64,000 bases of DNA from JBCCGG01 sp039029395 (GTDB lineage Bacteria > Pseudomonadota > Alphaproteobacteria > Kiloniellales > JAKSDN01): assembly GCA_039029395.1 (NCBI GenBank), contig JBCCGG010000004.1, positions 124,001 through 188,000 of the forward strand. Direction: 5' to 3'. The stretch's first letter is position 1. Each line of letters starts with the position of its first letter. Made by a program: the position numbers and the translations under genes. Below the pieces are notes generated by a model, which saw only the letters and a list, made by a program, of their open reading frames with translations, ran no database searches and had not been told where the DNA came from. Positions 16,207-25,910 of this stretch are shown piece after piece.

Positions 16207-17598
16207 CTAGATGGCGGTTCTGAGATGGAAGGACTTGGGGCGGGTCAGCTGCTCGTAGCCGATCTTGGAGAGTGAGCAGCCGCGAACGGAGTTCTTGACT
16301 CCGGTCCAGGCGAGCGCCGGGTCCAGGTAGTCGCAGCGGTTCATGAACCAGGTGCCGGTCGCGACCCGGTCGCCGATCGACACCGCGGCCTCTGGATCGG
16401 CGGTCCAGATCGAGGCAGTCAGGCCGAAGGCGCTGTCGTTCATCAGCTCAATCGCCTGCTCGTCGGACCCGACCTTCATGACGCCGACCACCGGCCCGAA
16501 GGACTCCTCGGTCATGACCCGCATGGAGTGGTCGACCTCGCTCAGGATCTGAGGCGCCATGTAAGGCGAGCCGGCTTCGTCGGCCTTGAAGGCCTTGGGG
16601 TCGATCAGCGCCTTGGCGCCGCCGGCGACGGATTCCTCGACCTGGCCGCGCACGAAGTCGGCGGCCGAGGCGCGCACCAGGGGCCCGAGCGTGGTGCCGT
16701 CTTCCAGGGGATTGCCCAGACTGAACTGCTTGGTCAGCTCGACCATACCGTCGAGGACTTGGTCGTAAACCGCCTCGTGGACGTAGATCCGCTCCAGGCC
16801 GCAACAGGACTGGCCGGCGTTGAAGAAGCCGCCGTCGACCAGGTTCTCGACCGCGTGTGCGACGTCCACGTCGGCGCGCACGTAGGCCGGGTCCTTGCCG
16901 CCAAGCTCAAGGCCGATGCCGATGAAGCGCTTGGCGGCGGCCTCCTGGACCGCTTGGCCCGCGCCGACCGAGCCGGTGAAGGAGACGAAGTCGACGCCGT
17001 CGTGGGAGATCAGGTCGAGCGCCGCCCGGTGGCCCAGGTGGAGGTATTGGAATACGCCCTCGGGAAGGCCGGCGGCGGCGAAGGCTTCGGCGAAGCGCTC
17101 GGCGCAGAGCGGCGTCTGGGCCGAATGCTTGAGCAGCACCGCGTTGCCCGCCATGAGCGCCGGCACGATCGCGTTGACCGCCGTCAGATAGGGATAGTTC
17201 CAGGGCGCGATGACGAAAACCACGCCCAAGGGGTCGCGCTTGACGAAGCGGGTGAAGCCATCCTTGGGCCCGGTCTCGAGGGTCGCCAAGGCCTCGGGCG
17301 CGACTTCGATCATGTAGCGCGCGCGCTCCTCGAAGCCGCGCACCTCGCCCGGGCAATGGCCGAGCGGCCGGCCCATCTGCCAGGCAATCTCCTCGCAGAT
17401 CGGATCGGCCTTGGCGACGAAAGCCTCGACCGCTTTTTTCAGCAGTGCCTGGCGCTCGGAGACCGGCACGTGGCGGCAGTCGCTCTGGGCTTGGCGCGCC
17501 CGATCGAGCGCCGCTGCGATCTCGCTCTCGCTGGCCAGCGGACGCTCCACATAGGCCCGCCCGTCTACCGGCGAGCGGCAGGTTAAGGTCTCGCTCAT
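16207..17598 (-). CDS. aldehyde dehydrogenase family protein
   Basis: A 463-residue NAD(P)-dependent aldehyde dehydrogenase. The cofactor region contains APWNYP, the Gly motif FTGSVGAG, the general-base Glu in GLELGGKDP and the catalytic Cys in FNAGQSCCG; the C-terminal ESFGPVV is intact. ATG 17598 (MSETLTC) is the normal family start. It is the first gene of a two-gene operon with the iron alcohol dehydrogenase. Substrate specificity cannot be read; succinate-semialdehyde-type and general aliphatic enzymes share this architecture. Confidence 0.9.
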   Translation of the reverse strand: MSETLTCRSPVDGRAYVERPLASESEIAAALDRARQAQSDCRHVPVSERQALLKKAVEAFVAKADPICEEIAWQMGRPLGHCPGEVRGFEERARYMIEVAPEALATLETGPKDGFTRFVKRDPLGVVFVIAPWNYPYLTAVNAIVPALMAGNAVLLKHSAQTPLCAERFAEAFAAAGLPEGVFQYLHLGHRAALDLISHDGVDFVSFTGSVGAGQAVQEAAAKRFIGIGLELGGKDPAYVRADVDVAHAVENLVDGGFFNAGQSCCGLERIYVHEAVYDQVLDGMVELTKQFSLGNPLEDGTTLGPLVRASAADFVRGQVEESVAGGAKALIDPKAFKADEAGSPYMAPQILSEVDHSMRVMTEESFGPVVGVMKVGSDEQAIELMNDSAFGLTASIWTADPEAAVSIGDRVATGTWFMNRCDYLDPALAWTGVKNSVRGCSLSKIGYEQLTRPKSFHLRTAI

Positions 17599-17701
17599 GG
17601 TCTTCCCCTCAGTCCAGAAGGCCGGCAATCTAGGCCTGGCCGCTGGGGCGCGCAAGCATCGTGCGCATAGGGGATTAACCACTTGTCGGTTAGACTGCCC
17701 C

Positions 17702-18793
17702 ATGGCCGTGACGCCTCGAAAGATCGCTCAGACCTTGGCAGCCTGCCGCCGGGCCGCGCGGCGCTATGACTGCCCCCTGCCGGTTGTGCTGGGGCGCTTT
17801 TGGCGGCTCTATGGGCGGGAGTTGTACTCCCCTAACGAGATCTTTCTGTGGGGCCTGCTGGATACAAAGTTGAGCGATGACGACCTGGCCGGCTATGTCA
17901 GCAACGAGCGCCTGCACGAGCTACAAGCCGCGTTCAACGCCAAGGCTGAAGATTACCGGGTCGAGGACAAGGTCGCGTTTCACGAGATCGCCGCGCGCTG
18001 CGGACTGGCCGTGCCGTCACTCTATGGGGTTTTCGCGCCGTCGGGTGGTTGGTGCGGTGAAGCGAGGGAGCTGGTCGGCCAGGCGCCATGGACAGAGGCG
18101 CTGGAGCGCCTGCCCCACGATGAATTCGTGATCAAGCCGAGCCAAGGCTTCTATGGCCAAGAGGTGCGCATCTTCGTCCGGCGGGCCGGTGGCTTGGTCG
18201 ACTTTCACGGCCAGCCCTGGGATCCGGCCGAGATCTACCGGCTGATGGCCGGCGGCACGGGCTATGACACCTTCGTGATCGAAGAGCGGCTGCGCAACGA
18301 TCCTGAGATCGCGCAGCTCTGCGCCACCGAAACTCTTCAGACGCTTCGTCTGGTGACCCTTATCCAAGACCCGCAAGCGCCGCAGGCCGAGATCCTCTTC
18401 GCGCTCTGGAAGCTTTCGACCGGTAACGTGGAGGTCGACAATTTCAATCTAGGGCGCAGCGGCAATCTCTGCGCCGACGTGAATCTCGAGCAAGGCACGC
18501 TGGGCAAGGTGGTGACGGGCGCGCCCGACGGTCTGGGCCTGGTCGAGGTCGTACATCAACCCAGGACTGAGCAGCCGCTGGCCGGATTCCGTTTGCCCCA
18601 TTGGGAAGAAGCTCAGGCGTTGGTGCGGCGCGCCGCGTTGGAAGTCATGCCCTTGCGCACCGTCGGCTGGGACGTCGGCCTGACGGCCGCCGGGCCAGTC
18701 ATCGTCGAAGGAAATGCCTGGTGGGGGCCATTTCACAACGCCCACGGACAGATGGGTCGCTACCTCAGCTTTCACGACGGGAGGCGGCCATGA
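17702..18793 (+). CDS. ATP-grasp protein, sugar-transfer-associated type
   Basis: A 363-residue ATP-grasp-fold protein. The nucleotide-binding lysine strand (DEFVIKPSQGFYGQEV) and the C-terminal metal-binding region (VGWDVGLTAAGPVIVEGNAWWG) match the group often found in polysaccharide gene clusters (Pfam ATPgrasp_ST). These proteins are predicted carboxylate-amine/thiol ligases that modify glycans or peptides, with few experimental data. ATG 17702 is chosen. It is divergent from the ALDH gene and convergent with the large TPR protein, with no glycosyltransferases nearby, which is unusual for this group. Confidence 0.8.
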   Translation: MAVTPRKIAQTLAACRRAARRYDCPLPVVLGRFWRLYGRELYSPNEIFLWGLLDTKLSDDDLAGYVSNERLHELQAAFNAKAEDYRVEDKVAFHEIAARCGLAVPSLYGVFAPSGGWCGEARELVGQAPWTEALERLPHDEFVIKPSQGFYGQEVRIFVRRAGGLVDFHGQPWDPAEIYRLMAGGTGYDTFVIEERLRNDPEIAQLCATETLQTLRLVTLIQDPQAPQAEILFALWKLSTGNVEVDNFNLGRSGNLCADVNLEQGTLGKVVTGAPDGLGLVEVVHQPRTEQPLAGFRLPHWEEAQALVRRAALEVMPLRTVGWDVGLTAAGPVIVEGNAWWGPFHNAHGQMGRYLSFHDGRRP

Positions 18794-18883
18794 CCAGGCA
18801 AGCAAGACAGCAGATTAGGTGTCCTTGGCAAGGGTTGCCGAGGTAGGGGCGCTTGGCCGGAGAATGACCCTGCGCTGGACCGG

Positions 18884-21800
18884 TTACTCGGGAATGCCCG
18901 CCCGGCGGATGCCTTCCAAGTAGCGTTCCAAGTGCTCGGGCACCTTATTAAAGTAATTGTAGTTGGCGGCGAAGGCGACGGTGAACTCCGGTTGCCGGTT
19001 AAGCAGCTCATCGACTGCCTCCTTAGCCTCTGGCAAGCGTTCCAGCATGGCCAGCGCGCAGGAATAGGTGGCCAGGCTGAACGGCGGGTAATTGTGCATG
19101 CGAACGGCCTTTTGGGCCCAGATCAACGCCTCGTCATACTCCTCGAGGAAGATGTGAGCGACCGCCCGAATTTCGTGGAACGACCAGACGTGCGGGTTGT
19201 TCGGGCTGATGCGCAGGGCCTGGGCGAACTGTTCGATGGCTTCGCGCGGTCGACCGCTGAAGGTGAAGGTGAAGCCGAGCCCGTTGTAGGCATCGGCATA
19301 GTTGCGGTTCAGCTTGATCGCGATTTCGAGCTGGGCGACCGAGGCGTCGTAGTTTCGGCGCAGCAGCTGGATCCGCCCGAGCACCATGTGTGCCATGGCG
19401 TCCTTGGCATCGAGTTCCACCGCATGGCGGGCCGCCCTATAGGCTTCCTCAATGTGTTTGGCGATATCCTCGCTGTGGCCATTGATGACGTCCTGAAACA
19501 ATACGTAGGCAAGGCCAGCGCGCGCCGGCGCGAAGGCCGGGCTGAGATCGCTGGCCCGCTCGAAATGCTTGCGCGCCTTGACATTGGTTTCTTGCTTGAA
19601 CTGGTAGAGATACCACAGCCCGCATTGGTAGTTGCCCCAAGGGCTGTTGGCGACCGCTTGACTGTCGGTCGATGCGCGCCACCGTTCGACGTTTGCGAGC
19701 TCGGGCTCGATCGCGGAGACGATCATCTGGGTGATGTCGTCCTGCAGGGCGAAGATGTCCTTGAACTCCCGGTCGTAGCGCTCCGACCAAAGCTGCTTGC
19801 CGCTGGTCGCTTCGATCAATTGGGCGGTGATGCGGATCCGGTGTTTGGCTCTCCTCAGGCTGCCCTCCACCAAATAGCGGGCTTTAAGCTCGCGGCCTAC
19901 GGTCTGGGCCTTCGGCGTCGTGCCTTTGTAGGAGAAAGACGAGGTTCGACTGACCACGATAAGTGAGCGAAACTGAGACAGTTGGGAGATGATGTCCTCG
20001 GTAATGCCGTCGCACAAAGGCTCATCCTCGGGATCGCCCGAGGTATTGACAAAGGGCAGCACTGCAATCGAGGGATAGGCCAGTTCGCGCGAGGTTGGTC
20101 TGTCGGGTTTTTCCAATGAGCTCCCTTGCTCGTAGGGGCCCGCTGAGGGATCTTCGGGCGATTCCTCGGGCAGGTCGGCAAGGCGGAACGACTCGATCAC
20201 CCTCTTTCGGAAGTTGGGCTCCAAGTTGAAGGTGATGAGCTTGACCCTAGAAATCGAAAAGTTGGGCCTGAAGCGCATGCCTTCCGCGACGGCCGCGCGT
20301 GCTTCCTCGACGCGGTTCTGACCCGCAAGTGCCATGGCCAGGACGAAGTTTCCGAATGGGCCTGCAGCAGGTTGCGTCAAGGCCTGTCGGGCGAGACGTT
20401 CCGACTCGCTAAAGTTCTCAGCCAGGTACTGCGCCACCGCTTGAACAAAGAGGTTGAAGCGCATCAGGGGGTCCTTGGGGCTAAGACGCTGCGCCCTGTG
20501 GAGCATTGCAAGTGCCCGCTCGGTGTGACCGGCCCACAGGAGCGCGGAGCCGTACCCGAAATGAGCGAAAAAGGAGCTGGGATTGAGCCCTACTGCGGTC
20601 TCAAAGGTCGAGATCGCTTCCTCATTCTTGCCCGAGAGCATGTAGACCCGGGCAAGCGCGGATTGGGCGAAGCTATCGCCGGGGTCCGCGCGCACTGCGC
20701 GCTCGGCATGATCGAGGGCCGACTTTATGGAGTCGAAGGGCGTCTCCGAGAGGCCGAGAATGAGCTCGCGGGTGTTTATGAAAGACAGAACGGCATGGGG
20801 CGGCCCGAACTTCGGCGCTTGGGCGAGCGCTTCCATGGCAAGCTCGCGTGCCCGCTCGTCGTCCTCCCTCGAGAATCGGAAGAAGTGCCAAAGGGCATGC
20901 TGATAGAGATCCCAGGCGGTCTTGTTTTCCGGCAGCTTGCGGTGCGCCAGCTCGCGTTCCGCGCCTTGCAGCTCGGAATCTATGTTGGCCACGATGGCGC
21001 GGGCGATCTCATCCTCCAAGGCGAAGATATCGTCCAAATCGCTTTCGTAGCGTTCGGCCCAAACGTGGGCGCCGTGGCTCGCGTCGTTGAGCTGGACCGA
21101 GATTCGTACCCGATTGCCAGCCTTGCGCACGCTGCCTTGGACCACGTAGCGCACGCCCAGCTCCTTGGCCACCTGGCGGGGAGAAGTCGAGGTGCCCTTG
21201 TAGGCGAAGGTCGAGCCGCGGCCGATCACCATGAGCCAGTCGATGCGCGACAACTCGGTAATGATCTCCTCGGAGATGCCGTCGGCGAAGTACTCCTGCT
21301 CGGTTTCGCCGCTGAGGTTCTCGAATGCCATAACGGCGATCGATGGCTTGTCGGGCAGCTCCGGATATGTCGGCGCGGCCTGTGCCGGCTCGATGCTCTC
21401 ATTGAGCTCCGGCAGGAGCACCTCGGGGCCGTTCTTCGGCCAATCGATACCGTGTAGTTTGATGTAGGCGCCAAGATTGGCGGCGGCGTAGATCAGCGCC
21501 ATGATGCGCCAGCGGTCCGGTACCCGCTTGTGGACGAAGTTGAGCCCGGCCGCGACCCGCGCCAAGAGCATCTGGCTCTCTAAATAGGATAGGCGGTTGG
21601 GCTCGTGGCGGTCGATCCATTTGCGCACGTCCTTGCGCATGCCGTGGATCACCTGGATCAGGCCCAGATCGTCGCCCTTAAGGCTGTGCTCGTCGACCGC
21701 TGTGCGGTTGCTGCGCAGGTTGACCAGGATCGAGCGCCAGCGATCGGGTGTCGCCCAATCGCGGATCCGGAGTAGGTGGGCGATCTCGAAGTAAGCATGA

Positions 21801-22654
21801 TCGTAGAACAGGAACTGCCGGTCCTCGTACATGGCCAAATCGATCAGAAAGTAATCCGTCTTGTTCGAGGGACCGGTCGAAACCAGCACGTTGTAACCGT
21901 GCAGGTCACTGTGCTGGTGGCCGCGAATCGCGCGCATGCGCAGCTTCTCGACCCTGCCCAGCTTGCCCTTGGCGAAGGCGAGGGGGTTGGGATACCAAGT
22001 GCCGTTGAAGTTGAGGCTCGGCTCGTCCACGTCGAGGCCACAGTACTTGCCGAGAAACTCGTGAATGCGACCTTTCTTAGGATCCAGCCGGTAACCCAAC
22101 CATTGTTCCAAGAGGTGCTGGGGTGCGAGCATGCCGTCAACCAGCTCGTAGTCCTTGTTCCAGGATTCCAGCAGGTCCGAGGCCAGACGCCGGGCGACCA
22201 GCAGCTCGCGCTTGTAGGTGCAGTCGGCCCAGGGAATGGCGTACTCCAGGCCGCGCCCGGCGATGGTCGAAAGGATCGCCACCTGATCCTCGGCCTGCAG
22301 CACATCGACGATCTTCGGCAGGTGCTTGGCAGAGAAGTCAGGCGCCGCCTCGAACACCCGGGCGTGGCGTTCGTACTCCTTCTCCTCGCTCCAGTCGTCA
22401 GGCTCGATGCGGTCGAGCTTCAGGATGGCCTGGCCGGTGAAGCCCCGGCTGGTCAGGTCGGCGGCATAGACCAAGGCGCCCGACTTGCCGCTCAAGAGGC
22501 GGTTGAGATAGATCTCGCCGCGCACCTTCCAAGCATCGCGCAGCATCGGCGCGAGCTCGAGATAGGGCTCGGGCCAAGAGAGGCCTACCTCATCCTGGCC
22601 GTCGGTCCGCTCGTCCGCCTCTATCTTGATCGTTGGCTTGCCGCCACTTGACAC
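18884..22654 (-). CDS. giant fusion: APH/kinase-like domain plus two TolB-like/TPR modules
   Basis: A 1256-residue, apparently cytoplasmic protein starting at GTG 22654. Residues about 25-410 form a kinase-like domain: a glycine-rich region (LSGKSGALVY), the beta-3 lysine (QAILKLDR), the catalytic loop HSDLHGYNVLV and a metal Asp in YFLIDLAMYED. This resembles aminoglycoside-phosphotransferase/HipA-like folds, and the catalytic residues look intact. Then two copies follow of a TolB-N/FlgO-like domain (PSIAVMAFENLSGE near 437; PSIAVLPFVNTSGD near 863), each with DGI-E-II, a Y-V-GS-R strand and LW-ERY motif, each trailed by TPRs. This TolB-like/TPR module normally follows class III cyclases or CadC-type DNA-binding domains. 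Function unknown; a signalling scaffold is a hypothesis. Confidence 0.8.
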   Translation of the reverse strand: MSSGGKPTIKIEADERTDGQDEVGLSWPEPYLELAPMLRDAWKVRGEIYLNRLLSGKSGALVYAADLTSRGFTGQAILKLDRIEPDDWSEEKEYERHARVFEAAPDFSAKHLPKIVDVLQAEDQVAILSTIAGRGLEYAIPWADCTYKRELLVARRLASDLLESWNKDYELVDGMLAPQHLLEQWLGYRLDPKKGRIHEFLGKYCGLDVDEPSLNFNGTWYPNPLAFAKGKLGRVEKLRMRAIRGHQHSDLHGYNVLVSTGPSNKTDYFLIDLAMYEDRQFLFYDHAYFEIAHLLRIRDWATPDRWRSILVNLRSNRTAVDEHSLKGDDLGLIQVIHGMRKDVRKWIDRHEPNRLSYLESQMLLARVAAGLNFVHKRVPDRWRIMALIYAAANLGAYIKLHGIDWPKNGPEVLLPELNESIEPAQAAPTYPELPDKPSIAVMAFENLSGETEQEYFADGISEEIITELSRIDWLMVIGRGSTFAYKGTSTSPRQVAKELGVRYVVQGSVRKAGNRVRISVQLNDASHGAHVWAERYESDLDDIFALEDEIARAIVANIDSELQGAERELAHRKLPENKTAWDLYQHALWHFFRFSREDDERARELAMEALAQAPKFGPPHAVLSFINTRELILGLSETPFDSIKSALDHAERAVRADPGDSFAQSALARVYMLSGKNEEAISTFETAVGLNPSSFFAHFGYGSALLWAGHTERALAMLHRAQRLSPKDPLMRFNLFVQAVAQYLAENFSESERLARQALTQPAAGPFGNFVLAMALAGQNRVEEARAAVAEGMRFRPNFSISRVKLITFNLEPNFRKRVIESFRLADLPEESPEDPSAGPYEQGSSLEKPDRPTSRELAYPSIAVLPFVNTSGDPEDEPLCDGITEDIISQLSQFRSLIVVSRTSSFSYKGTTPKAQTVGRELKARYLVEGSLRRAKHRIRITAQLIEATSGKQLWSERYDREFKDIFALQDDITQMIVSAIEPELANVERWRASTDSQAVANSPWGNYQCGLWYLYQFKQETNVKARKHFERASDLSPAFAPARAGLAYVLFQDVINGHSEDIAKHIEEAYRAARHAVELDAKDAMAHMVLGRIQLLRRNYDASVAQLEIAIKLNRNYADAYNGLGFTFTFSGRPREAIEQFAQALRISPNNPHVWSFHEIRAVAHIFLEEYDEALIWAQKAVRMHNYPPFSLATYSCALAMLERLPEAKEAVDELLNRQPEFTVAFAANYNYFNKVPEHLERYLEGIRRAGIPE

Positions 22655-22753
22655 GTTCTTTCCGCTCTCTTGCCTGCGTTGCCTAACCGTCTTCTAGAAG
22701 GTCGGGACGGAAGTCAAACCTTTGGCCACTGTTTTTCTCCGCGCTGGCCACCC

Positions 22754-23494
22754 TCACGGCAGGGCCAGGCGTCCGCCGTCGACGATCAGCTCGGTCCCGG
22801 TGATGAAGGAGGCCCGGTCGGACAACAGAAACAGCACCGCGTTGGACATGTCCTGAGTGGTCCCGACCCGGCCCAGGGGCACGGCGCGGGCGGCCGCCTC
22901 GAGTTGGCCCGGATCGTCGTCCCAGCGGCCCTGCATGGGCGTGTAGGTGCCTCCCGGGCAGAGCGTGTTGGAGCGGATGCCGTCGGCCGCAAACTGGACC
23001 GCCAGAGACTTCGACAGCGAGATGATCGCCGCCTTGGCGGCCTGATAAGCGTCCTGCGGCTTACTGTCGCCGCGCAGGGCCTGGACCGAGGCGATGTGCA
23101 CCATTGCGCCGCCGCCTGTCCGTTTCATTAACGGCACCGCGTGACGGGTCGTGTGCACCATGGAGCGCAGGTTGATCTTGAGCACCTGGTCCCAAATCTC
23201 CAGATCGGTCTCGGTCATGGAAACGTCGCGCCCGAACCAGAGAACGCCTGCGCCGTTGACCAGGTAATCGAGGCGCTCGGCCTGCCCATAGGCTTGTTCG
23301 ACCGCGGCTTGGACCGCCCCGTCGTCGGCCACGTCACCCTGGTGATAGGTCACCTCAGGTACCAGGTCGTCGGGCCGCGCCTTCAGATCCAGCCCGGTCA
23401 CTCGGGCCCCGGCCGCCACCAGGTCGTTGGCGATGGCCAGGCCCATGCCGCCGCCGACCCCGGTCACGACCGCCGTCTTGCCGTCGAAGGACAT
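22754..23494 (-). CDS. short-chain dehydrogenase/reductase
   Basis: A 246-residue classical SDR. It has the cofactor motif TGVGGGMG, the NNAG-equivalent VNGAG, catalytic Ser in HIASVQ and the Y-x-x-x-K motif in DAYQAAKAA, ending in the usual TGTELIVDGG. ATG 23494 has GGAGGAGA just upstream; the extra 16 codons of open frame are rejected. It would oxidise or reduce a hydroxyl/keto substrate with NAD(P). It lies upstream of the 1256-aa protein gene on the same strand, 99 bases apart, but without overlap, so co-transcription is uncertain. Confidence 0.88.
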   Translation of the reverse strand: MSFDGKTAVVTGVGGGMGLAIANDLVAAGARVTGLDLKARPDDLVPEVTYHQGDVADDGAVQAAVEQAYGQAERLDYLVNGAGVLWFGRDVSMTETDLEIWDQVLKINLRSMVHTTRHAVPLMKRTGGGAMVHIASVQALRGDSKPQDAYQAAKAAIISLSKSLAVQFAADGIRSNTLCPGGTYTPMQGRWDDDPGQLEAAARAVPLGRVGTTQDMSNAVLFLLSDRASFITGTELIVDGGRLALP

Positions 23495-23600
23495 GGCGTC
23501 TCCTCCCCCTCGTGGGCGTCCATGGACGCGCCCCACGCGCAATTGTGAAGCCCTCGGGCGGCCGGCTCAAGCTACTATCGGCGCCCATGGAGGTCTTTAC

Positions 23601-25202
23601 ATGAGATGGCTCTTGGTTCTCGCGCTGCTCTGTGCGCTGACGCCGGGCGGCCGGGCGGCCCAAACCGTGCCCGTGCTGCCGGTGTTGGCCGAGATCGGCC
23701 CCTGGCCGGTGGTCTCGCGCCTGGTCGCCTACGACGGCCGCCTGTGGTTCGCCAACAGCGTCAAAGGGGTCAACCACAACTCGGCCGACCTCTATGCCTA
23801 TGAGCCGGCCAGCGGCGAGACCCGCTACATGCGCCACCTCTTCAGCCAGGACGCCGGGCGGCCATTGGTCCACGAGGGATTGCTCTACTGGCCGCTGGAG
23901 GATGCCCGGATCTCGCTCGGCTGGGGCCAGATCGAGGTGACCAACGGGCGGAGCTGGCAGACCCTGACCGTGCCCACGGCGACCGCCTTTCACACCCACG
24001 CCCTGGCCGGCCAAAGCGGGCGACTGGTCGCCGCGACCTCGGCCTGGCGCGCCGGCTTCCAGGTCTCGAACGACGGCGGCTTGACCTGGCGCGAGATCTA
24101 CGACCATCCGACGCCCGACGGCCGGGTCAGCCGGGTCACAGAGCTGGCCAGTCTGGGTGGCAGTGTCGTGGGCAGCTTGAACAGCCGGAACGGCAGGGGC
24201 CTCCTGATGTTGGGCTACGGTCAGGTGGCGCCTGTGCCGGGCTGGCCGAGCGACCGGGCGGTGCTCGCCATCGCGGTCTTCGGCGGCTGGCTCTACGGCC
24301 TGGTGCGCGGCGACGACGGCGTCGTCCTATGGCGCAGCGACGGGCTGGCGAGCGAGGCGCTCCCGGCGCCCCGGGCGGACTGGCGGCCGCGTCACATCGC
24401 GGCCGACGATGAGGGCCTCTGGGCGGTCGAGGGCAGCGGGCGCCTTTGGCGCAGCGACGACGGCGAGGCTTGGCAGCTGACCGCGCGTCTTTCCGGCGGC
24501 ACGCCTTGGGAGGTTGCCCTGCTTGACGGCAAGCCCTATGTGGGCGGCGCCGGAGAGGACGGCCGCGGTGTTCTTTGGGGCCCGGCACCGGGCCAGGCGG
24601 TGGCGAAGGCCGGTCCGTCGGCCACGTTTCGCCAGCGGGAGCCCGGCCCCGACAGGGATTGGGCCGCGGCGGGCGTCGAGCTGGACCGGCTGCTGGCGGA
24701 CCCGGCGAGCTACACCGGCTATCGGGGCGGCTTGCGCGAGCGGCTCTACGAGCTAGCGCTCTCCGGCCCACCGGCCGGCTTCTTCACTCAGCGTCTCTGG
24801 CCGCGCGAGCCCGACCAGACGCTCGGCCTGATCGGCGGCGCGGTCGAGACCCCGGCCTGGACCCTGCGCCGCTGGCTCCTGCTCTGGGCGATCGGTCTCT
24901 CGGGCGCCGGCCCGGTGCCGATCAAGCTCATCGAGGCGCCTTGGGATGCCGCGCCCAACCGCGCCGAGAAGTACTTCGCGCCGGCCCCGGCGGCGGCCTG
25001 GGCGGCCGCCCAGATCGGCCAGCGGGACCGGGCGACGATCGATGCCCTGATCGCGCGCCTGGGCAACGACGGCGATCCGGACTGGCTGACCGGGGACCTG
25101 GTGGGCGCGCTCAGCGCGCTGACGGGGCAGGTCTTTGCATATGATTTGGACGCCTGGCGCGCCTGGTGGACCGAAGTGCGCGACGGCTGGGGGGAGGGTT
25201 AG
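23601..25202 (+). CDS. exported beta-propeller-like protein
   Basis: A 533-residue protein with a signal peptide (MRWLLVLALLCALTPGGRA, cleavage near residue 20). Residues about 30-330 contain repeated strands with a BNR/sialidase-like look (FQVSNDGGLTWREI, LWRSDGLASE, LWRSDDGEAW), suggesting a propeller. The last ~190 residues are helical and Trp/Ala-rich, without an identifiable domain. It is probably periplasmic or outer-membrane associated. No catalytic residues are evident. It is divergent from the SDR gene. Confidence 0.7.
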   Translation: MRWLLVLALLCALTPGGRAAQTVPVLPVLAEIGPWPVVSRLVAYDGRLWFANSVKGVNHNSADLYAYEPASGETRYMRHLFSQDAGRPLVHEGLLYWPLEDARISLGWGQIEVTNGRSWQTLTVPTATAFHTHALAGQSGRLVAATSAWRAGFQVSNDGGLTWREIYDHPTPDGRVSRVTELASLGGSVVGSLNSRNGRGLLMLGYGQVAPVPGWPSDRAVLAIAVFGGWLYGLVRGDDGVVLWRSDGLASEALPAPRADWRPRHIAADDEGLWAVEGSGRLWRSDDGEAWQLTARLSGGTPWEVALLDGKPYVGGAGEDGRGVLWGPAPGQAVAKAGPSATFRQREPGPDRDWAAAGVELDRLLADPASYTGYRGGLRERLYELALSGPPAGFFTQRLWPREPDQTLGLIGGAVETPAWTLRRWLLLWAIGLSGAGPVPIKLIEAPWDAAPNRAEKYFAPAPAAAWAAAQIGQRDRATIDALIARLGNDGDPDWLTGDLVGALSALTGQVFAYDLDAWRAWWTEVRDGWGEG

Positions 25203-25508
25203 GGAAGCTGCTCGCCGGTGGGTTAGTTTGCACTTTTCCCGCAACAGTACTTGCGTCGAGCCGAATTCGATTGATTTTAACCATATCTTTCTGTAGTAGT
25301 ACTGTCGCTTACTATCTTAGCAATTGACGCGCTTTTTTGGAGGCTCGCAATGACTGCGACTGGACCATATGTTGTTGGACTGAGCTACCGCGCGATCTAG
25401 GCCAAGCATCTTGCCGGCCGGATCGGGCCGGGCTCTTCCAGCACCTACAGATTAAACAACCGTAGGCATACGCGCGCGGTGATTTCCTGCGCGCTTTTGG
25501 AGAGCCAA
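25203..25508. other. 306-base leader region of the rbfA-like/rtcB operon
   Basis: AT-richer than its flanks. It holds an 8-base inverted pair ACAGTACT/AGTACTGT (25244-25251 and 25298-25305), a possible 16-codon leader ORF (25350-25400), and a GC hairpin just behind it (25413-25433). The ribosome-binding region of the leader ORF and that of the next gene are similar (GCGCTTTT, GGAG, then AATGAC). No sigma-54 box of the kind used by RtcR-controlled rtc operons was recognised. Confidence 0.5.
25350..25400 (+). CDS. possible 16-residue leader peptide upstream of the rtcB operon
   Basis: ATG 25350 has GGAGG ending 6 bases upstream, the strongest ribosome binding site in the region, and reads 16 codons (MTATGPYVVGLSYRAI) to TAG at 25398. 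A GC-rich imperfect hairpin (left arm 25413-25419, right arm 25425-25433) follows 13 bases later, and the first structural gene starts about 110 bases on. The arrangement resembles an attenuator, but the peptide has no obvious run of regulatory codons. Confidence 0.35.
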   Translation: MTATGPYVVGLSYRAI

Positions 25509-25910
25509 ATGACCAGAAAAGCTAAGTCCGCTGGGCGCAGTCACGCGCCTGGCGGTGGCGTGACACCTGACGATCACGCTTTCACCTCACAGTCAGAATC
25601 GTACGATCGCAAGACCATCCAGCTTTGCGCCCAAGTCCAAAGGATGCTGGCATTTCTTTTGGAAACCGAGTGCGGCGATGAATCTTTGCAGGGCTTCTAC
25701 GTCGAGAGCGTGACGCCTTGTCCAAATGCAGCCCGCCTGCTGGTCGTGCTGCGGCAATGGGACCGGCGAAAGACCGTCGATCTTGGTCTCGTGCTGCGAC
25801 AACTCGAGGCGCGAAAGGCGTCTTGGCGCGCGCAGATTGGCGGTGCGATCAACCGGAAACGCACGCCCTATCTGACCTTCCAAGTCTTGCTGGCGGGGGC
25901 GGTATCATGA
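25509..25910 (+). CDS. RbfA-like protein coupled to rtcB
   Basis: A 133-residue protein. A polar N-terminal tail of about 40 residues precedes an RbfA/KH-like region (KTIQLCAQVQRMLAFLLETEC, then FYVESVTPCPNAARLLVVL, ending AINRKRTPYLTFQVLL, where AxxRKRxPxLxF recalls RbfA). ATG 25509 has TTGGAGAG upstream. The stop overlaps the rtcB start by 4 bases (ATGA), so translation is coupled. RbfA binds 30S subunits during 16S rRNA maturation; small RbfA-like proteins beside rtcB are known from other genomes. A role in ribosome or RNA repair is inferred from this pairing. Confidence 0.7.
   Translation: MTRKAKSAGRSHAPGGGVTPDDHAFTSQSESYDRKTIQLCAQVQRMLAFLLETECGDESLQGFYVESVTPCPNAARLLVVLRQWDRRKTVDLGLVLRQLEARKASWRAQIGGAINRKRTPYLTFQVLLAGAVS

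Noticed and set aside
22691..22700. CTTCTAGAAG palindrome upstream of the 1256-residue protein gene
   Set aside because: A 10-base palindrome alone is not enough to propose an operator, and no flanking symmetry or second copy was seen.
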